Shown: positions 34,658 through 43,761, counted from the stretch's first letter. The stretch is 64,000 nucleotides of DNA from BOG-938 sp035524315 (GCA_035524315.1 DATKPD010000063.1:1-64000); one strand, 5' to 3'. Made by a program: numbers and translations. The notes: a model not told the origin generated them from the sequence alone.

Positions 34658-34675
34658 GCCCTATCCCTATAGGGC
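34658..34675. terminator. stem-loop between convergent parB and EamA gene
   Basis: GCCCTAT-CCCT-ATAGGGC is a perfect 7-bp stem in the 120-base gap between converging genes. No U-tract follows, so it is a weak or bidirectional terminator candidate, or a rho-assisted end. Confidence 0.4.
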
Positions 34676-34706
34676 TAAGCGCGCGACAGCCGGGCTCGGC
34701 GTTTGA

Positions 34707-35591
34707 TCAATCAAGGCCGAACGTCGGGGGCAGGTCGCCGCGCGTCTGGCGGTGGGCGAACGTGAGCCCGGCGCCGAGCGACGCGACCATCACGCAGCCG
34801 ATGGCGAGCGCTTGGCGCGCCGTCAGGTTTTGACGCAGGAACAGGGCGCCGGCGGCGGCGGCGATCGCCGGCTCCAGACTCATCAAGGTGGAGAAGGTCA
34901 CCTTGGGCAGCCGCGCCAGACCGTACATCTCCAGCGAATAGGGCAAGGCGCTGGACAGCACGGCCACGGCGAGCGCTGCGGGCAGGACGGCCAGATCGAC
35001 CAGGCGCGTCCCGGCTTGAGCGACGCCAAAAGGCATGGCGAGGAGCGCGGCCAGGGCCATGCCCCATGTGGTCGCGGCGCCTGCGCCCAGGCGGCTGGCC
35101 CTCTGGCCGAATTGGATATAGGCCGCCCAACAGCCGCCGGCGGCGAGGGCGAACAACAGGCCGACCGGATCGGCGGCCCCGCCCTGCCCGATCGGCGCGA
35201 GCAAGGCCACGCCCGCTGCGGCGAGGACGAGCCAGATCAGATCCCGCCAGCTGCGGCCCGACGCCCCGGCCAGTATTAGCGGGCCGGTGAACTCGGCGGC
35301 GACCGCGACCCCTTGGGGGATGCGTTGCAGGGCCGCGAAGAACAACAGGTTCATCAGGCCCAGCGCCGCGCCATACGGCGCCACAGCCAGAAGGGCCGCC
35401 CGGTCCAGTCGGGGCGACGGCCGGTTGACCGCAAAGAGGATGAGGGCGGCGAGGCCCGTGCGCAGGGCGACAGCGCCGGCCGGCCCGACCTTGACGAACA
35501 GCCCCTGCGCGATCGCCGCCCCGACCTGGATCGAGACCATGCCCAAAACGATCGCAAGGACCGGCGCCGCGATCCCCTGGGTCTGCTTCAT
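34707..35591 (-). CDS. EamA/DMT-family exporter, RhtA-like
   Basis: 294 residues with about ten hydrophobic segments in two EamA repeats. The second repeat ends with SSALPYSLEMYGLARLPKVTF then STLMSLEPAIAAAAG, the pattern of RhtA (threonine/homoserine exporter, YbiF). Likely exports amino acids or other small metabolites at the inner membrane; substrate not proven. Converges with parB and lies 10 bases after holA. Confidence 0.85.
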   Translation of the reverse strand: MKQTQGIAAPVLAIVLGMVSIQVGAAIAQGLFVKVGPAGAVALRTGLAALILFAVNRPSPRLDRAALLAVAPYGAALGLMNLLFFAALQRIPQGVAVAAEFTGPLILAGASGRSWRDLIWLVLAAAGVALLAPIGQGGAADPVGLLFALAAGGCWAAYIQFGQRASRLGAGAATTWGMALAALLAMPFGVAQAGTRLVDLAVLPAALAVAVLSSALPYSLEMYGLARLPKVTFSTLMSLEPAIAAAAGALFLRQNLTARQALAIGCVMVASLGAGLTFAHRQTRGDLPPTFGLD

Positions 35592-35601
35592 GATGGGCCG
35601 A

Positions 35602-36657
35602 CTAGAGCCCCAGCCGCCGCGCGCGGCCGGCGATGGTCAGGGCCAGACGCTCGGCGATCAGGCGATCGGGGCTGCCGGCGGTCTTGCACGCGCGATCGGC
35701 ATCAAGAATGGCGCTCTGAACCTCGTCCAGCAGGGCCAGGCTCCATGCCTTGGCCTGGCGCAGGAACTCCCGCTCGTTTTTCCAGAATACGCCGGAGGCC
35801 TTGGCCGCTTCCTGCAGCCCCGCGCCCGATTTGACCAGGGTCAGGGTCCGTCGCAGCCGTCCAAGGTGCAGGCCCATCGCGCGCACGGCGGCCGGGCCGC
35901 TCTCGCCCTCGGCGGCGGCGCGGCGCAGACCGGCCTGGGCGGCGGCCAGGCGTCCGCCAAAGGCGTCGGCGGCGGCGTCGGCCAAGGACGCCTCCGGCTC
36001 AACGCCCAGAAAGTCCTCGAGGTCGGCCGGACCGGCGGTCGCGCCGCTGCCGGGTCCGAGATAAAGCGCCAGCCGCTCGATCTCGCGCCGGGCTACGCCG
36101 CGCTCATGCGGCAGCCGGCGCACGAACAGGTCCAAGGCCTCGTTGGTCAGGCCTACCTTGTCCTTGGCCAGGCCTTCGCGGACCAGGCGGGCCACATCGC
36201 CCGTCTCGTCCTCGTAGCAGGGTATGACCACCGCCAAGCCGGCCTTGTCGCCCTCCCCCGCCTTGCGCAGGCCCGAGTCGCGGCCCAGCGCGCCGGCCTC
36301 GACCAGGAAGAAGGCCTCCGGATTGAGCTCGCCCGCCAGATGCGCCTTGAGCGCCTCGGCCGCGGCCTTGTCGACCGAGGCCTTGTCGTCAAGCCGCAGG
36401 CGCACGAGGCGGCGCCCGCCCATCATCGACAGAGCGGCCAATTCATCGAACAGGCGCGAAGGCCCGGCGTCGACGTCGCCCTCCGACACCAGCGCCACAT
36501 CGAAGGGGTCGTCCGGCCGCGCCGCGATCTTGCCGGCCAGCTGGTCGGCCCGCTCGCGCACGATCGCCCGGTCGCGGCCATAGATCACGGCGGCGCGCGC
36601 TTCGGCCGGCGGCGCGGCGAGGAACCGTTCGATATCCGGCCGCTTGCTGAGGATCAC
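35602..36657 (-). CDS. holA: DNA polymerase III delta subunit
   Basis: 351 residues. Clamp-loader subunit that opens the sliding clamp. N-terminal AAA+-like domain with AAVIYGRDRAIVRERADQLAG, then PSRLFDELAALSMMGGRRLVRL, EAFFLVEAGALG, and the C-terminal collar helices. GTG start 17 bases after the lptE stop; leuS-lptE-holA is the common proteobacterial order. Confidence 0.92.
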   Translation of the reverse strand: MILSKRPDIERFLAAPPAEARAAVIYGRDRAIVRERADQLAGKIAARPDDPFDVALVSEGDVDAGPSRLFDELAALSMMGGRRLVRLRLDDKASVDKAAAEALKAHLAGELNPEAFFLVEAGALGRDSGLRKAGEGDKAGLAVVIPCYEDETGDVARLVREGLAKDKVGLTNEALDLFVRRLPHERGVARREIERLALYLGPGSGATAGPADLEDFLGVEPEASLADAAADAFGGRLAAAQAGLRRAAAEGESGPAAVRAMGLHLGRLRRTLTLVKSGAGLQEAAKASGVFWKNEREFLRQAKAWSLALLDEVQSAILDADRACKTAGSPDRLIAERLALTIAGRARRLGL

Positions 36658-36674
36658 GGCGTCAAATCAATGGC

Positions 36675-37352
36675 TTATGGCGCAGAGCCCGGGGCCGACC
36701 CCGGCGTCGCGTAGGGGTCGGGAATATCGCCCGCGCCCGGCTGCTCGGCGCTCATCGCCCGTTGGCGGGGCGTCTGGATCGGCTGCGCGGCGTAGAGATC
36801 CGAATAGGTGGCGAAGGTGGCCGCGTCGGCGGGCGTGACCGTGCCCACCGGGTGAGGGCTGGCGAAATAGGTGGCCAGCTCCAGGCGGATGCGCTGGGCC
36901 GCCGCCTCGGCCGCGCGCCGTTCGCCGTCCAACTCGCCCGACAGACTGGCGTAGGGCTGGCTGGCGGCGTCGTAGGTGGCGTTGACCGAGACGATGCCCT
37001 TGGTGACCTCGGCCCCCGACTTGATATCGCGCAGGCTGTAGTTGGCCACCACGTCCATCTCGTAGCGCGAGGCTTCGTTGTTGATGTCGATCCCGCGCGG
37101 CACGCGGGTCTCGTGCAGCACTACGTTCAGCTTGTAACGGGTGGGCAAGGCCTGATCGTGACCCAGCTCGTCCTCCAGCGACTGGCCGACCATGAAGCCG
37201 GCGCGGCCGTCCGGACGGATCACCTGGATGGCGGCGAGCTGAGGCGTGACGCCGGGCGTGGCGTACAAGGGGGTGAACCCGCAGCCGCCGAGGCTGGCCG
37301 CCAGGGCCAGTCCCACGCCGATCCCGCAAAACTGGCTGATCCGAAGGTTCAT
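36675..37352 (-). CDS. lptE: LPS-assembly lipoprotein LptE
   Basis: 225 residues with a lipoprotein signal (GVGLALAASLGGCGFTPLY; lipobox LGGC). The LptE core follows: DELGHDQALPTRYKLNVVL, ASRYEMDVVANYSLRDI, and a long C-terminal Pro/Ala-rich tail. It plugs the LptD barrel at the outer membrane in LPS export. ATG overlaps the leuS stop by 4 bases. Confidence 0.88.
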   Translation of the reverse strand: MNLRISQFCGIGVGLALAASLGGCGFTPLYATPGVTPQLAAIQVIRPDGRAGFMVGQSLEDELGHDQALPTRYKLNVVLHETRVPRGIDINNEASRYEMDVVANYSLRDIKSGAEVTKGIVSVNATYDAASQPYASLSGELDGERRAAEAAAQRIRLELATYFASPHPVGTVTPADAATFATYSDLYAAQPIQTPRQRAMSAEQPGAGDIPDPYATPGSAPGSAP

Positions 37353-39934
37353 CCCGCCACGATGTTGACGATGCGGTCCTTGACCACGATCACCTTGCGC
37401 ACGCTAAGGCCATCCAGTCGCCGCGTCACCTCTTCGTCGCCCAGCACGATCTTTTCCACTTCGGCGGGTTCCAGCCCGGCGGCCACGCGGATCTCCCAGC
37501 GGCGCTTGCCGTTGACCTGCACCGGCAACACCACCTCGTCCTCGGCGGCCAGGGCCGGATCGTAGGTCGGCCACGGCGTCTGCACCACCAACCCTTCGTG
37601 ACCCAGGCGCGTCCAGGCTTCCTCGGCCAGGTGCGGGGTGAAGGGCGCGATCAGCCGGGCCAGGGCCTGAAGGGCCTCGGCGCGGGCCGCGAGCACGGCG
37701 GGGCTGGCCCCGGCGACCGGGGCGCCCTTGAGAACATTGAGGAATTCGTAGAGGCGCGCGATGCCGGTGTTGAAGCGGAAGCTTTCGATGCTGTCGGTCA
37801 CGCTCTTGATCAGGCGGTGCGTGGCCTGGCGCAGGGCCTTGGCGCGTTCGTCGCCGGCCATGTCGACGGCTATGTCGACGCCTTCAGGCTGGGTGTCGAA
37901 TTCGTTCCACACCCGGTGCACGAAGCGCCAGGCGCCTTCGACCCCGCCCGCGGTCCACTGCACGTCGCGGTCGGGCGGGGAGTCGCTCATCACGAACAGC
38001 CGCGCGGCGTCCACCCCGTAGGCGTCGAAGATGTCCTCCGGGGCCACGGTGTTCTTCTTGGACTTGGACATCTTTTCGATGCCCCCGACCGTGACCGGGA
38101 CGCCGGTCTGCGCCTCGACCAGCACGCCGTCGCGCGTTTCGATGTCCGCCGGCGACAGCCAGCGTTCGGCCGCGTCGGTGGTGCGATAGGTCTCATGCGT
38201 GACCATGCCCTGGGTGAACAGCCCGGCGAAGGGCTCGGCCACCGACATCAACCCCTCGTCCTTGAGGGCGCGGGTGATGAAGCGGGCGTAGAGCAGGTGC
38301 AACACCGCGTGCTCGATGCCGCCGACATACTGGTCGACCGGCAGCCAGGCGTCGGCGGCGGTCTTGTCGATCGGCTCGACGGCCTTGGGGTCGGTAAAGC
38401 GGGCGAAGTACCACGAGCTGTCGACGAAGGTGTCCAGCGTATCGGTCTCGCGCTCGGCCGGGCCGCCGCAGGCCGGACAGGCGACGTGGCGCCAAGTCGG
38501 ATGGCGCAGCAGGGGATTGCCGGGCCGGTCGAAGGTGACGTCGTCGGGCAGCACCACGGGCAATTGATCGTCAGGCGCCGGCTGCGGGCCGCACGCGGCG
38601 CAGTGGATCACCGGAATGGGGCAGCCCCAGTAGCGCTGGCGAGACACGCCCCAGTCGCGCAGGCGGTAGACCGTCGCGCCCCGGCCCTGGTCCTGGGCCT
38701 CGATGCGCTCGATCGCCGCGGCCTTGGCGCTTTCAACGTCCAGCCCGTCGAGGAAGCCCGATTTGAAGATGGTCCCGGGGCCGGTATAGGCCTCCTCGCC
38801 GACGGCGAAGGTCTCGGGATCCGCCCCGGGGGGCAGCACCACCGGCCGCACCGGAAGTCCGTACTTGCGGGCGAAATCCAGGTCGCGCTGGTCATGGGCG
38901 GGGCAGGCGAAGATCGCGCCCGTGCCGTAGTCCATCAGCACGAAATTGGCGATCCACACCTTGAGCCGCCACTGCGGATCGAACGGGTGCTGAACCCACA
39001 GGCCGGTGTCGAAGCCCAGCTTCTCGCCGGTCTCGATGTCGGCCTCGGTCGTGCCGCCCTTGCGGCATTCGGCGATGAAGGCGGCCGCGTCGCGGTGATA
39101 GGCGGCCACGCGCTCGGCCAGGGGATGATCGGGCGCGATGGCCACGAAGCTGGCCCCGAACAGGGTGTCGGGCCGGGTGGTGTAGACCTCCAGGCCGTCG
39201 GCGAACCCGGTCGGGGTGTAGCCGGCGAAGGCGAAGCGGAAGCGCAGGCCTTTGGATCGGCCGATCCAGTTCTCCTGCATCAGCCGGACCTTTTCCGGCC
39301 AGCGCTCAAGGGTCTTGAGCCCCTCGATCAAGTCGTCGGCGTAGTCGGTGATGCGCAGGAACCACTGCGTCAGCTTGCGCTTCTCGACCACCGCGCCCGA
39401 GCGCCAGCCGCGGCCGTCGATCACCTGCTCGTTGGCCAGGACGGTGTTATCGACCGGATCCCAGTTGACCACGCCTTCCTTGCGATAGACTAGGCCGCGC
39501 TTCCACAGCTTCAGGAACCAGCGCTGCTGCTGGCCATAGTAGGCCGGATCGCAGGTGGCCAACTCGCGCGACCAATCGATCGACAGACCCAGACGCTTCA
39601 ACTCGGCGCGCATGTTGGCGATGTTGTCGTAGGTCCAGCCCTTGGGATGGACGCCGCGCTCCATGGCCGCGTTCTCCGCCGGCATGCCGAAGGCGTCCCA
39701 GCCCATCGGATGCAGAACATTGAAGCCCCGCGCGCGCTTGTAGCGGGCGATCACGTCGCCCAGGGCGTAGTTGCGCACGTGGCCCATGTGGATGCGCCCC
39801 GACGGATAGGGGAACATCTCCAGCACGTAGTAGCGCGGGCGCGGATCGTCCGGCGGTCCGGCGGCGAAAGCGTCGACGGCGTCCCAGGCGGCGCGCTGCC
39901 GGGGCTCCACTTCCTTGGGGTTGTAACGGGCCAT
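37349..39934 (-). CDS. leuS: leucyl-tRNA synthetase
   Basis: 861 residues, bacterial LeuRS length. Class I signature HIGH appears as YPSGRIHMGHVRNYALGD, the KMSKS loop as IEKMSKSKKNTV, and the editing domain contains VYTTRPDTLFGASFVAIAP. A zinc-ribbon-like CAACGPQP/CPACGGP pair is present. Heads the leuS-lptE-holA operon. The long plus-strand open frame opposite it is a GC shadow. Confidence 0.98.
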   Translation of the reverse strand: MARYNPKEVEPRQRAAWDAVDAFAAGPPDDPRPRYYVLEMFPYPSGRIHMGHVRNYALGDVIARYKRARGFNVLHPMGWDAFGMPAENAAMERGVHPKGWTYDNIANMRAELKRLGLSIDWSRELATCDPAYYGQQQRWFLKLWKRGLVYRKEGVVNWDPVDNTVLANEQVIDGRGWRSGAVVEKRKLTQWFLRITDYADDLIEGLKTLERWPEKVRLMQENWIGRSKGLRFRFAFAGYTPTGFADGLEVYTTRPDTLFGASFVAIAPDHPLAERVAAYHRDAAAFIAECRKGGTTEADIETGEKLGFDTGLWVQHPFDPQWRLKVWIANFVLMDYGTGAIFACPAHDQRDLDFARKYGLPVRPVVLPPGADPETFAVGEEAYTGPGTIFKSGFLDGLDVESAKAAAIERIEAQDQGRGATVYRLRDWGVSRQRYWGCPIPVIHCAACGPQPAPDDQLPVVLPDDVTFDRPGNPLLRHPTWRHVACPACGGPAERETDTLDTFVDSSWYFARFTDPKAVEPIDKTAADAWLPVDQYVGGIEHAVLHLLYARFITRALKDEGLMSVAEPFAGLFTQGMVTHETYRTTDAAERWLSPADIETRDGVLVEAQTGVPVTVGGIEKMSKSKKNTVAPEDIFDAYGVDAARLFVMSDSPPDRDVQWTAGGVEGAWRFVHRVWNEFDTQPEGVDIAVDMAGDERAKALRQATHRLIKSVTDSIESFRFNTGIARLYEFLNVLKGAPVAGASPAVLAARAEALQALARLIAPFTPHLAEEAWTRLGHEGLVVQTPWPTYDPALAAEDEVVLPVQVNGKRRWEIRVAAGLEPAEVEKIVLGDEEVTRRLDGLSVRKVIVVKDRIVNIVAG

Positions 39935-39977
39935 ACGGGCGAGAAGCCCTTTGCGGGCTGTTCAGGGGTCGGACGGT

Positions 39978-40475
39978 TTAACGGATGTTGGACAGGCGCA
40001 GCTGGCGCGCCCGGGTCAGGATCGCGTTCTCGATGTCGGTCTCGGTCTGGGCGGCCGTGGGGCTGTCCTTCCAGCCGTTGGTCGCCGGATCGCGCACCTG
40101 CTTGAACACGGTCACGTTCAGGCCGTCGGCGCGCAGCCGCGAGTCGAGGATGTAGACCGTGGCCTTGAACCGCTCGTCGGGCTTTTCCGGATTGGCGTAC
40201 CAGTCGGTGATCACCACGCCGCCGTAGGGATCGGCCGAAGTCAGGGGCATGAACGCCAGGGTGTCTAGGGTGGCGCGCCACAGATAGGCGTTCACGCCGA
40301 TGGCGGCCTTGGGATCGTCGGGCTGGACCTGGGTCTTGCCGATGCCGAACGGATGGAACCCGCCCTCTTGCGTGTAGGGCTGAACGCCGCTCTTGGGCCC
40401 TCCCCCGAAGCAGGCGCCCAGGGACAAGAGGCCCAGCGCCGCAATCGCCGCCATCGATCTGCGCACCAAAGCCAT
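39978..40475 (-). CDS. DUF3576-family lipoprotein
   Basis: 165 residues: lipoprotein signal (IAALGLLSLGACFGGG; lipobox LGAC), then the family's conserved GVNAYLWRATLDTLAFMPL and PYGGVVITDWYANPEKPDERF. The family is found in alphaproteobacteria, commonly upstream of leuS, as here (43 bases). Probably outer-membrane or periplasmic; no known activity. Confidence 0.85.
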   Translation of the reverse strand: MALVRRSMAAIAALGLLSLGACFGGGPKSGVQPYTQEGGFHPFGIGKTQVQPDDPKAAIGVNAYLWRATLDTLAFMPLTSADPYGGVVITDWYANPEKPDERFKATVYILDSRLRADGLNVTVFKQVRDPATNGWKDSPTAAQTETDIENAILTRARQLRLSNIR

Positions 40476-40661
40476 ATTCGCTCGCTCCGCTCGTTATTTC
40501 CTGCGCGCATAAGACCGCCGATCGCGTGATGCGCGCCGCGCCGCCCCGGCCGGAAGGGGCTCTATAGCATGCGGCGCCGTCCTCAAAAGAGGAATCGCGT
40601 GGCCTTATAGCCACAGGCGTAGGGGAAAGCGCGATTTTGGCCCGGCGCCCCGCCAGGGGCA

Positions 40662-40708
40662 TTGACCTCTACACGCCTCGGACTTTAATCGATCTTCCAC
40701 ATATGTGG
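40662..40708 (+). promoter_or_regulatory. putative ntrZ promoter with palindromic operator
   Basis: TTGACC (40662-40667) and TTAATC (40685-40690) are spaced by 17 bases, a plausible sigma-70-type promoter. A 12-bp perfect palindrome CCACATATGTGG (40697-40708) covers the expected transcription start, 54 bases before the ntrZ start, and looks like a repressor site. Confidence 0.45.
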
Positions 40709-40761
40709 GCGCTGGAATAACAACGGGCGCAACAAGGGGTTTAACAGGGCGTTTTGGGCAG

Positions 40762-41175
40762 ATGACGGGCAGGGCTCTCATCGCGGCTATTTCGGCGCTG
40801 GCTCTATTTGGAGCCGTGGCGACGACGGCCCATGCCCAGGAAGTCAAGCTCGAGCAGCAGCAGGGCGTGACCCTGACCGACCGCAACCTGTGGGGCCCGC
40901 AGCCGCTGCACAAGTCGTTCCAATGGGACGCGGGCAAGAGCCGCTGGGGCCTGAAGTTCGACGTCGACCAGGCCCCCGGCCGCAACGGTGCGTGGCAGGA
41001 CGTGCAGGCTGGCGCCTACTTCAAGGTGACCCCTTCGCTCAGCATCGGCGGCGGCGTGGCCGTGCGCGATCAGGCGCTGACCACGGCCAATCCGAACCAG
41101 ACCAACCCGCAGACCCCGCCCGGCGTGCCGACCAATGTGCCGCGGGTGCACCTTGAGACCGCTTTCAAGTTCTAG
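40762..41175 (+). CDS. ntrZ: NtrZ-like periplasmic regulatory protein
   Basis: 137 residues from ATG 40762. Signal peptide LIAAISALALFGAVATTAHA with an AHA cleavage site, then a small periplasmic domain (RNLWGPQPLHKSFQWDAGKS, WGLKFDVDQAP, YFKVTPSLSIGGGVAVRD) resembling the NtrZ family. In Caulobacter NtrZ restrains the NtrY sensor kinase; that role is carried over from family knowledge. The longer frame upstream is not needed. Convergent overlap of 4 bases with the ThiE-like gene. Location near parB/leuS agrees with the Caulobacter locus. Confidence 0.65.
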   Translation: MTGRALIAAISALALFGAVATTAHAQEVKLEQQQGVTLTDRNLWGPQPLHKSFQWDAGKSRWGLKFDVDQAPGRNGAWQDVQAGAYFKVTPSLSIGGGVAVRDQALTTANPNQTNPQTPPGVPTNVPRVHLETAFKF

Positions 41176-41834
41176 GCCTTAAGGCTTTGAGGCTGGCGCG
41201 GCGCCGCGAGCGCCTCCACCACCGCCAATCCCGCCGCGACCGACCCCAGTAGGCGCCGCGCTGTGCGCGCGTTGACCCCGCCGAGGGCGTAGACCGGCAG
41301 ACCCGCGCCGCGCACCAGGGCGGCGAAGCGCACGGGGCCCATCGGCTTGCCCGCCGAGGCGCTGGCGCTTTCGAACACCGCCGACACCAGCACCGCGTCG
41401 CAGCCGGCTAGGCGCGCCCGACGGATCGCCCGTGCACTGTGGGCCGCCGCGGTGACCAGCCGGCCAGGCCGGCGAAAGCGCCACGCCGGGCCGACCATGC
41501 GTTCGGGCAGGTGCACGCCGGCGGCGGGCAGGACCGGATCGCCCGCGCCGATCAGCAGGATAAGCCCGCGGCGCCGCGCGATGGCCAGCAAACGGCGGGC
41601 CACATGCGGCGCATCCGGCGCGCCGAACGCCCGGTAGACCAGCCCCGCGCCGCGCGGCAGGCGCAAGGCCAGGGCCAGCGGATCGGGCGTGCGCGCCGGG
41701 TCGGTCAGGGCCAGGAGCGGGGGCAGGCGAGGGACGCCGCCGTGCGAGGGCTTTGCGCGCGGGCCAAGGCGGCTTAGCGTCCGCGCCGTTCTCCACAGGC
41801 GCTCGGCGTCCCCAATCTCGGCATCACCGCTCAA
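41172..41834 (-). CDS. thiamine phosphate synthase-like (ThiE/TenI) protein
   Basis: 220 residues of the ThiE/TenI barrel type: LPPLLALTDPARTPDP, LILLIGAGDPVLPAAGVHLP, AAHSARAIRRARLAGCDAVL and VYALGGVNARTARRLL. Canonical pyrimidine- and pyrophosphate-binding motifs are degenerate, so it may be a TenI-like relative. The only good start is a TTG at 41834 that shares its first base with the divergent yggS ATG. An N-terminal extension of about 30 residues precedes the barrel. Confidence 0.75.
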   Translation of the reverse strand: MSGDAEIGDAERLWRTARTLSRLGPRAKPSHGGVPRLPPLLALTDPARTPDPLALALRLPRGAGLVYRAFGAPDAPHVARRLLAIARRRGLILLIGAGDPVLPAAGVHLPERMVGPAWRFRRPGRLVTAAAHSARAIRRARLAGCDAVLVSAVFESASASAGKPMGPVRFAALVRGAGLPVYALGGVNARTARRLLGSVAAGLAVVEALAAPRQPQSLKA

Positions 41835-42499
41835 TGACCGCTCCCGCCTTCGATCCCGCCGCCGCCCGCGCCGACATCCTGGCGCGCATCGCCGCCGCCG
41901 CCGAAGCGGCCGGGCGCGATCCGGCCGATGTGAGCCTGACGGCGGTGTCCAAGCAACAACCTTGGGACCACATCGCGCCCGTGCTGGCGGCCGGCCAGCG
42001 AATCTTCGGCGAAAACCGGGTGCAGGAAGCCATGGAGCGCTGGGCCGAGCGGCGCGAGGGCCTGGAGCTGCGTCTGATCGGACCGCTGCAGACCAACAAG
42101 GCGCGCGAGGCAGTCGGCCTGTTCGACGTGATCGAGACGCTTGACCGCGAGCGCCTGGCGCGGACCTTGGCCGACGAAATCCAGCGCGCCGGCCGCCAGC
42201 CGCGCCTCTATATTCAGGTCAACACCGGCGAGGAGCCGCAGAAGGCCGGGGTGGGGCCGCCCGAGGCCGACGCCTTCATCGCCGCCTGTCGGCAAACGTT
42301 TGGCCTCAAGATTGAAGGACTGATGTGCATCCCGCCCGAGGCCGAGCCGCCCGCGCCGCACTTCGCCCTCCTGGCCCAGATCGCCCGGCGCAATGGTCTT
42401 GGCGCCTTGTCGATGGGCATGAGCGCCGATTTCGAGACCGCGGTGCGCTTTGGCGCCACCTCGGTGCGGGTGGGTTCGGCCCTGTTCGGCGCGCGCTAG
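41834..42499 (+). CDS. yggS: PLP homeostasis protein (YggS/PLPBP)
   Basis: 221 residues. PLP-binding barrel without known enzyme activity, balancing vitamin B6 and amino acids. The PLP lysine is in SLTAVSKQQPWDHIAP; GENRVQEAMERW, RLIGPLQTNKAREAVGLFD, and the phosphate-binding LSMGMSADFETAVRFGATSV with VRVGSALFG are all conserved. ATG at 41834 chosen from the family start; the upstream frame is a shadow of the divergent gene. Confidence 0.94.
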   Translation: MTAPAFDPAAARADILARIAAAAEAAGRDPADVSLTAVSKQQPWDHIAPVLAAGQRIFGENRVQEAMERWAERREGLELRLIGPLQTNKAREAVGLFDVIETLDRERLARTLADEIQRAGRQPRLYIQVNTGEEPQKAGVGPPEADAFIAACRQTFGLKIEGLMCIPPEAEPPAPHFALLAQIARRNGLGALSMGMSADFETAVRFGATSVRVGSALFGAR

Positions 42500-42507
42500 C
42501 CCCGCGA

Positions 42508-43014
42508 TCAGGGCGCCGCGATCCGCAACGCGTCTCCGGGCTGGGCTATCGCCAACAGGCGCTCCAGATCGGACCGCGCCAGGGCGACGCAGCCTTCGGT
42601 GGGGGCGTAGTCGGGCTTGGCCAGATGCAGGAAGATGGCCGAGCCCAGCCCGGGGACGATCGGATCGTCGTTGTGGCCCAGCACCACCACCAGGTCGTAC
42701 AGGCCGTCCTCCCGCCACAGATGCTCGGCGCTGGCGGGGTAGGGATGGGTCACAGGCTGGTTGTAGCGGGGGTCGGCGGGGGCGTCGCACCACCCGTCCT
42801 CAGGCTGGATCGCCTGGACTGGCAGGGCGGTCCTGGGTCTCGGCCCCCGGTCGGCGCGGTACAGCACACGGCGCAGGGGCCACACGCCGATCGGGCTGGC
42901 GCCATCACCTTCGCGCTTGTCCGACGCCGGAATGACTCCGCCTTTGCCGAGGGCGCATGGAACCTCTAAGGCTCCGGCGCGCATTATCCCGTGCGGCAAG
43001 ACGGCGAAAATCAT
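42508..43014 (-). CDS. L,D-transpeptidase (YkuD)-like protein without signal peptide
   Basis: 168 residues. The YkuD active-site region is AIFLHLAKPDYAPTEGCVAL with the nucleophilic cysteine; VVVLGHNDDPIVPGLGS and the early GKGGVIPASDKREGDGASP (SKREGDGATP-type) are typical of the ErfK/YkuD family. From the best ATG (43014, MIFAVLPHG) there is no clear signal peptide, unusual for a peptidoglycan enzyme. It diverges from the response-regulator gene with a 60-base gap. Confidence 0.85.
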   Translation of the reverse strand: MIFAVLPHGIMRAGALEVPCALGKGGVIPASDKREGDGASPIGVWPLRRVLYRADRGPRPRTALPVQAIQPEDGWCDAPADPRYNQPVTHPYPASAEHLWREDGLYDLVVVLGHNDDPIVPGLGSAIFLHLAKPDYAPTEGCVALARSDLERLLAIAQPGDALRIAAP

Positions 43015-43074
43015 AGCTTTCCCTATATAGATAGGCCTTGGCGCGGTCCCTTTCAGCGGTGCATGGTCCCAAGT

Positions 43075-43761
43075 ATGGCGCAACACAAGACGCTTTTGAT
43101 CGTAGACGACGACGCCGACCTGCGCGGCGCTCTGGCCGAACAGCTTCAGTTCGAAGACGAGTTCGCCACGGTGGAGGCGGGCAGCGGTGAGGCTGGCGTG
43201 GCCAAGGCGATCGAGATTCGGCCCGACCTGGTGCTGCTCGACGTCGACCTGCCCGACATCGACGGGCGCGAGGCGTGCCGCCGCATGCGCCAGGCGGGCG
43301 TGGCCTGCCCGGTGATCATGCTGACGGCGGCGGCGGCCGACGAGGACGCGATCAACGGCCTGGAATCCGGCGCCAACGACTATGTCACCAAGCCCTTCCG
43401 CTTCGCGGTGCTCTTGGCGCGCATCCGCGCTCACCTGCGCAGCCACGAGCAGTCGGAAGACGCGGTGTTCCACCTGGGCCCCTACGAATTCCGGCCGGCG
43501 GCCAAGCTCCTGATGGACGAGAAGGGCAAGAAAATCCGTCTGACGGAAAAAGAGACCAACATTCTCAAGTACCTCTATCGCCGGGGCGAGACCGCCGTGC
43601 CGCGCGACGAGCTGCTCAGCGAGGTGTGGGGCTATAACGCCGGGGTCACCACTCACACCCTGGAGACCCACGTCTACCGCCTGCGCCAGAAGATCGAACC
43701 CGATCCGGCCAGCGCTAAGCTGCTGCTGACCGAAGCCGGCGGGTATCGGCTGAAGCCCTGA
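43075..43761 (+). CDS. OmpR/PhoB-family response regulator, orphan here
   Basis: About 228 residues. Receiver domain with the acidic pair in LLIVDDDADLRGAL, phosphorylatable Asp in VLLDVDLPDIDG, Thr in VIMLTAAAADEDAI and Lys in YVTKPFRFAVLL; C-terminal winged helix with NILKYLYRRGETAVPRDELL and HVYRLRQKIEPD. ATG 43075 is preferred, 43063 possible; neither has a strong ribosome site. No histidine kinase gene is adjacent, so its partner is elsewhere. Confidence 0.9.
   Translation: MAQHKTLLIVDDDADLRGALAEQLQFEDEFATVEAGSGEAGVAKAIEIRPDLVLLDVDLPDIDGREACRRMRQAGVACPVIMLTAAAADEDAINGLESGANDYVTKPFRFAVLLARIRAHLRSHEQSEDAVFHLGPYEFRPAAKLLMDEKGKKIRLTEKETNILKYLYRRGETAVPRDELLSEVWGYNAGVTTHTLETHVYRLRQKIEPDPASAKLLLTEAGGYRLKP

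Noticed and set aside
37598..39493. Plus-strand open frame of 631 codons opposite leuS
   Set aside because: LeuS motifs (HIGH and KMSKS regions) are unambiguous on the other strand; the frame has no protein-like features.
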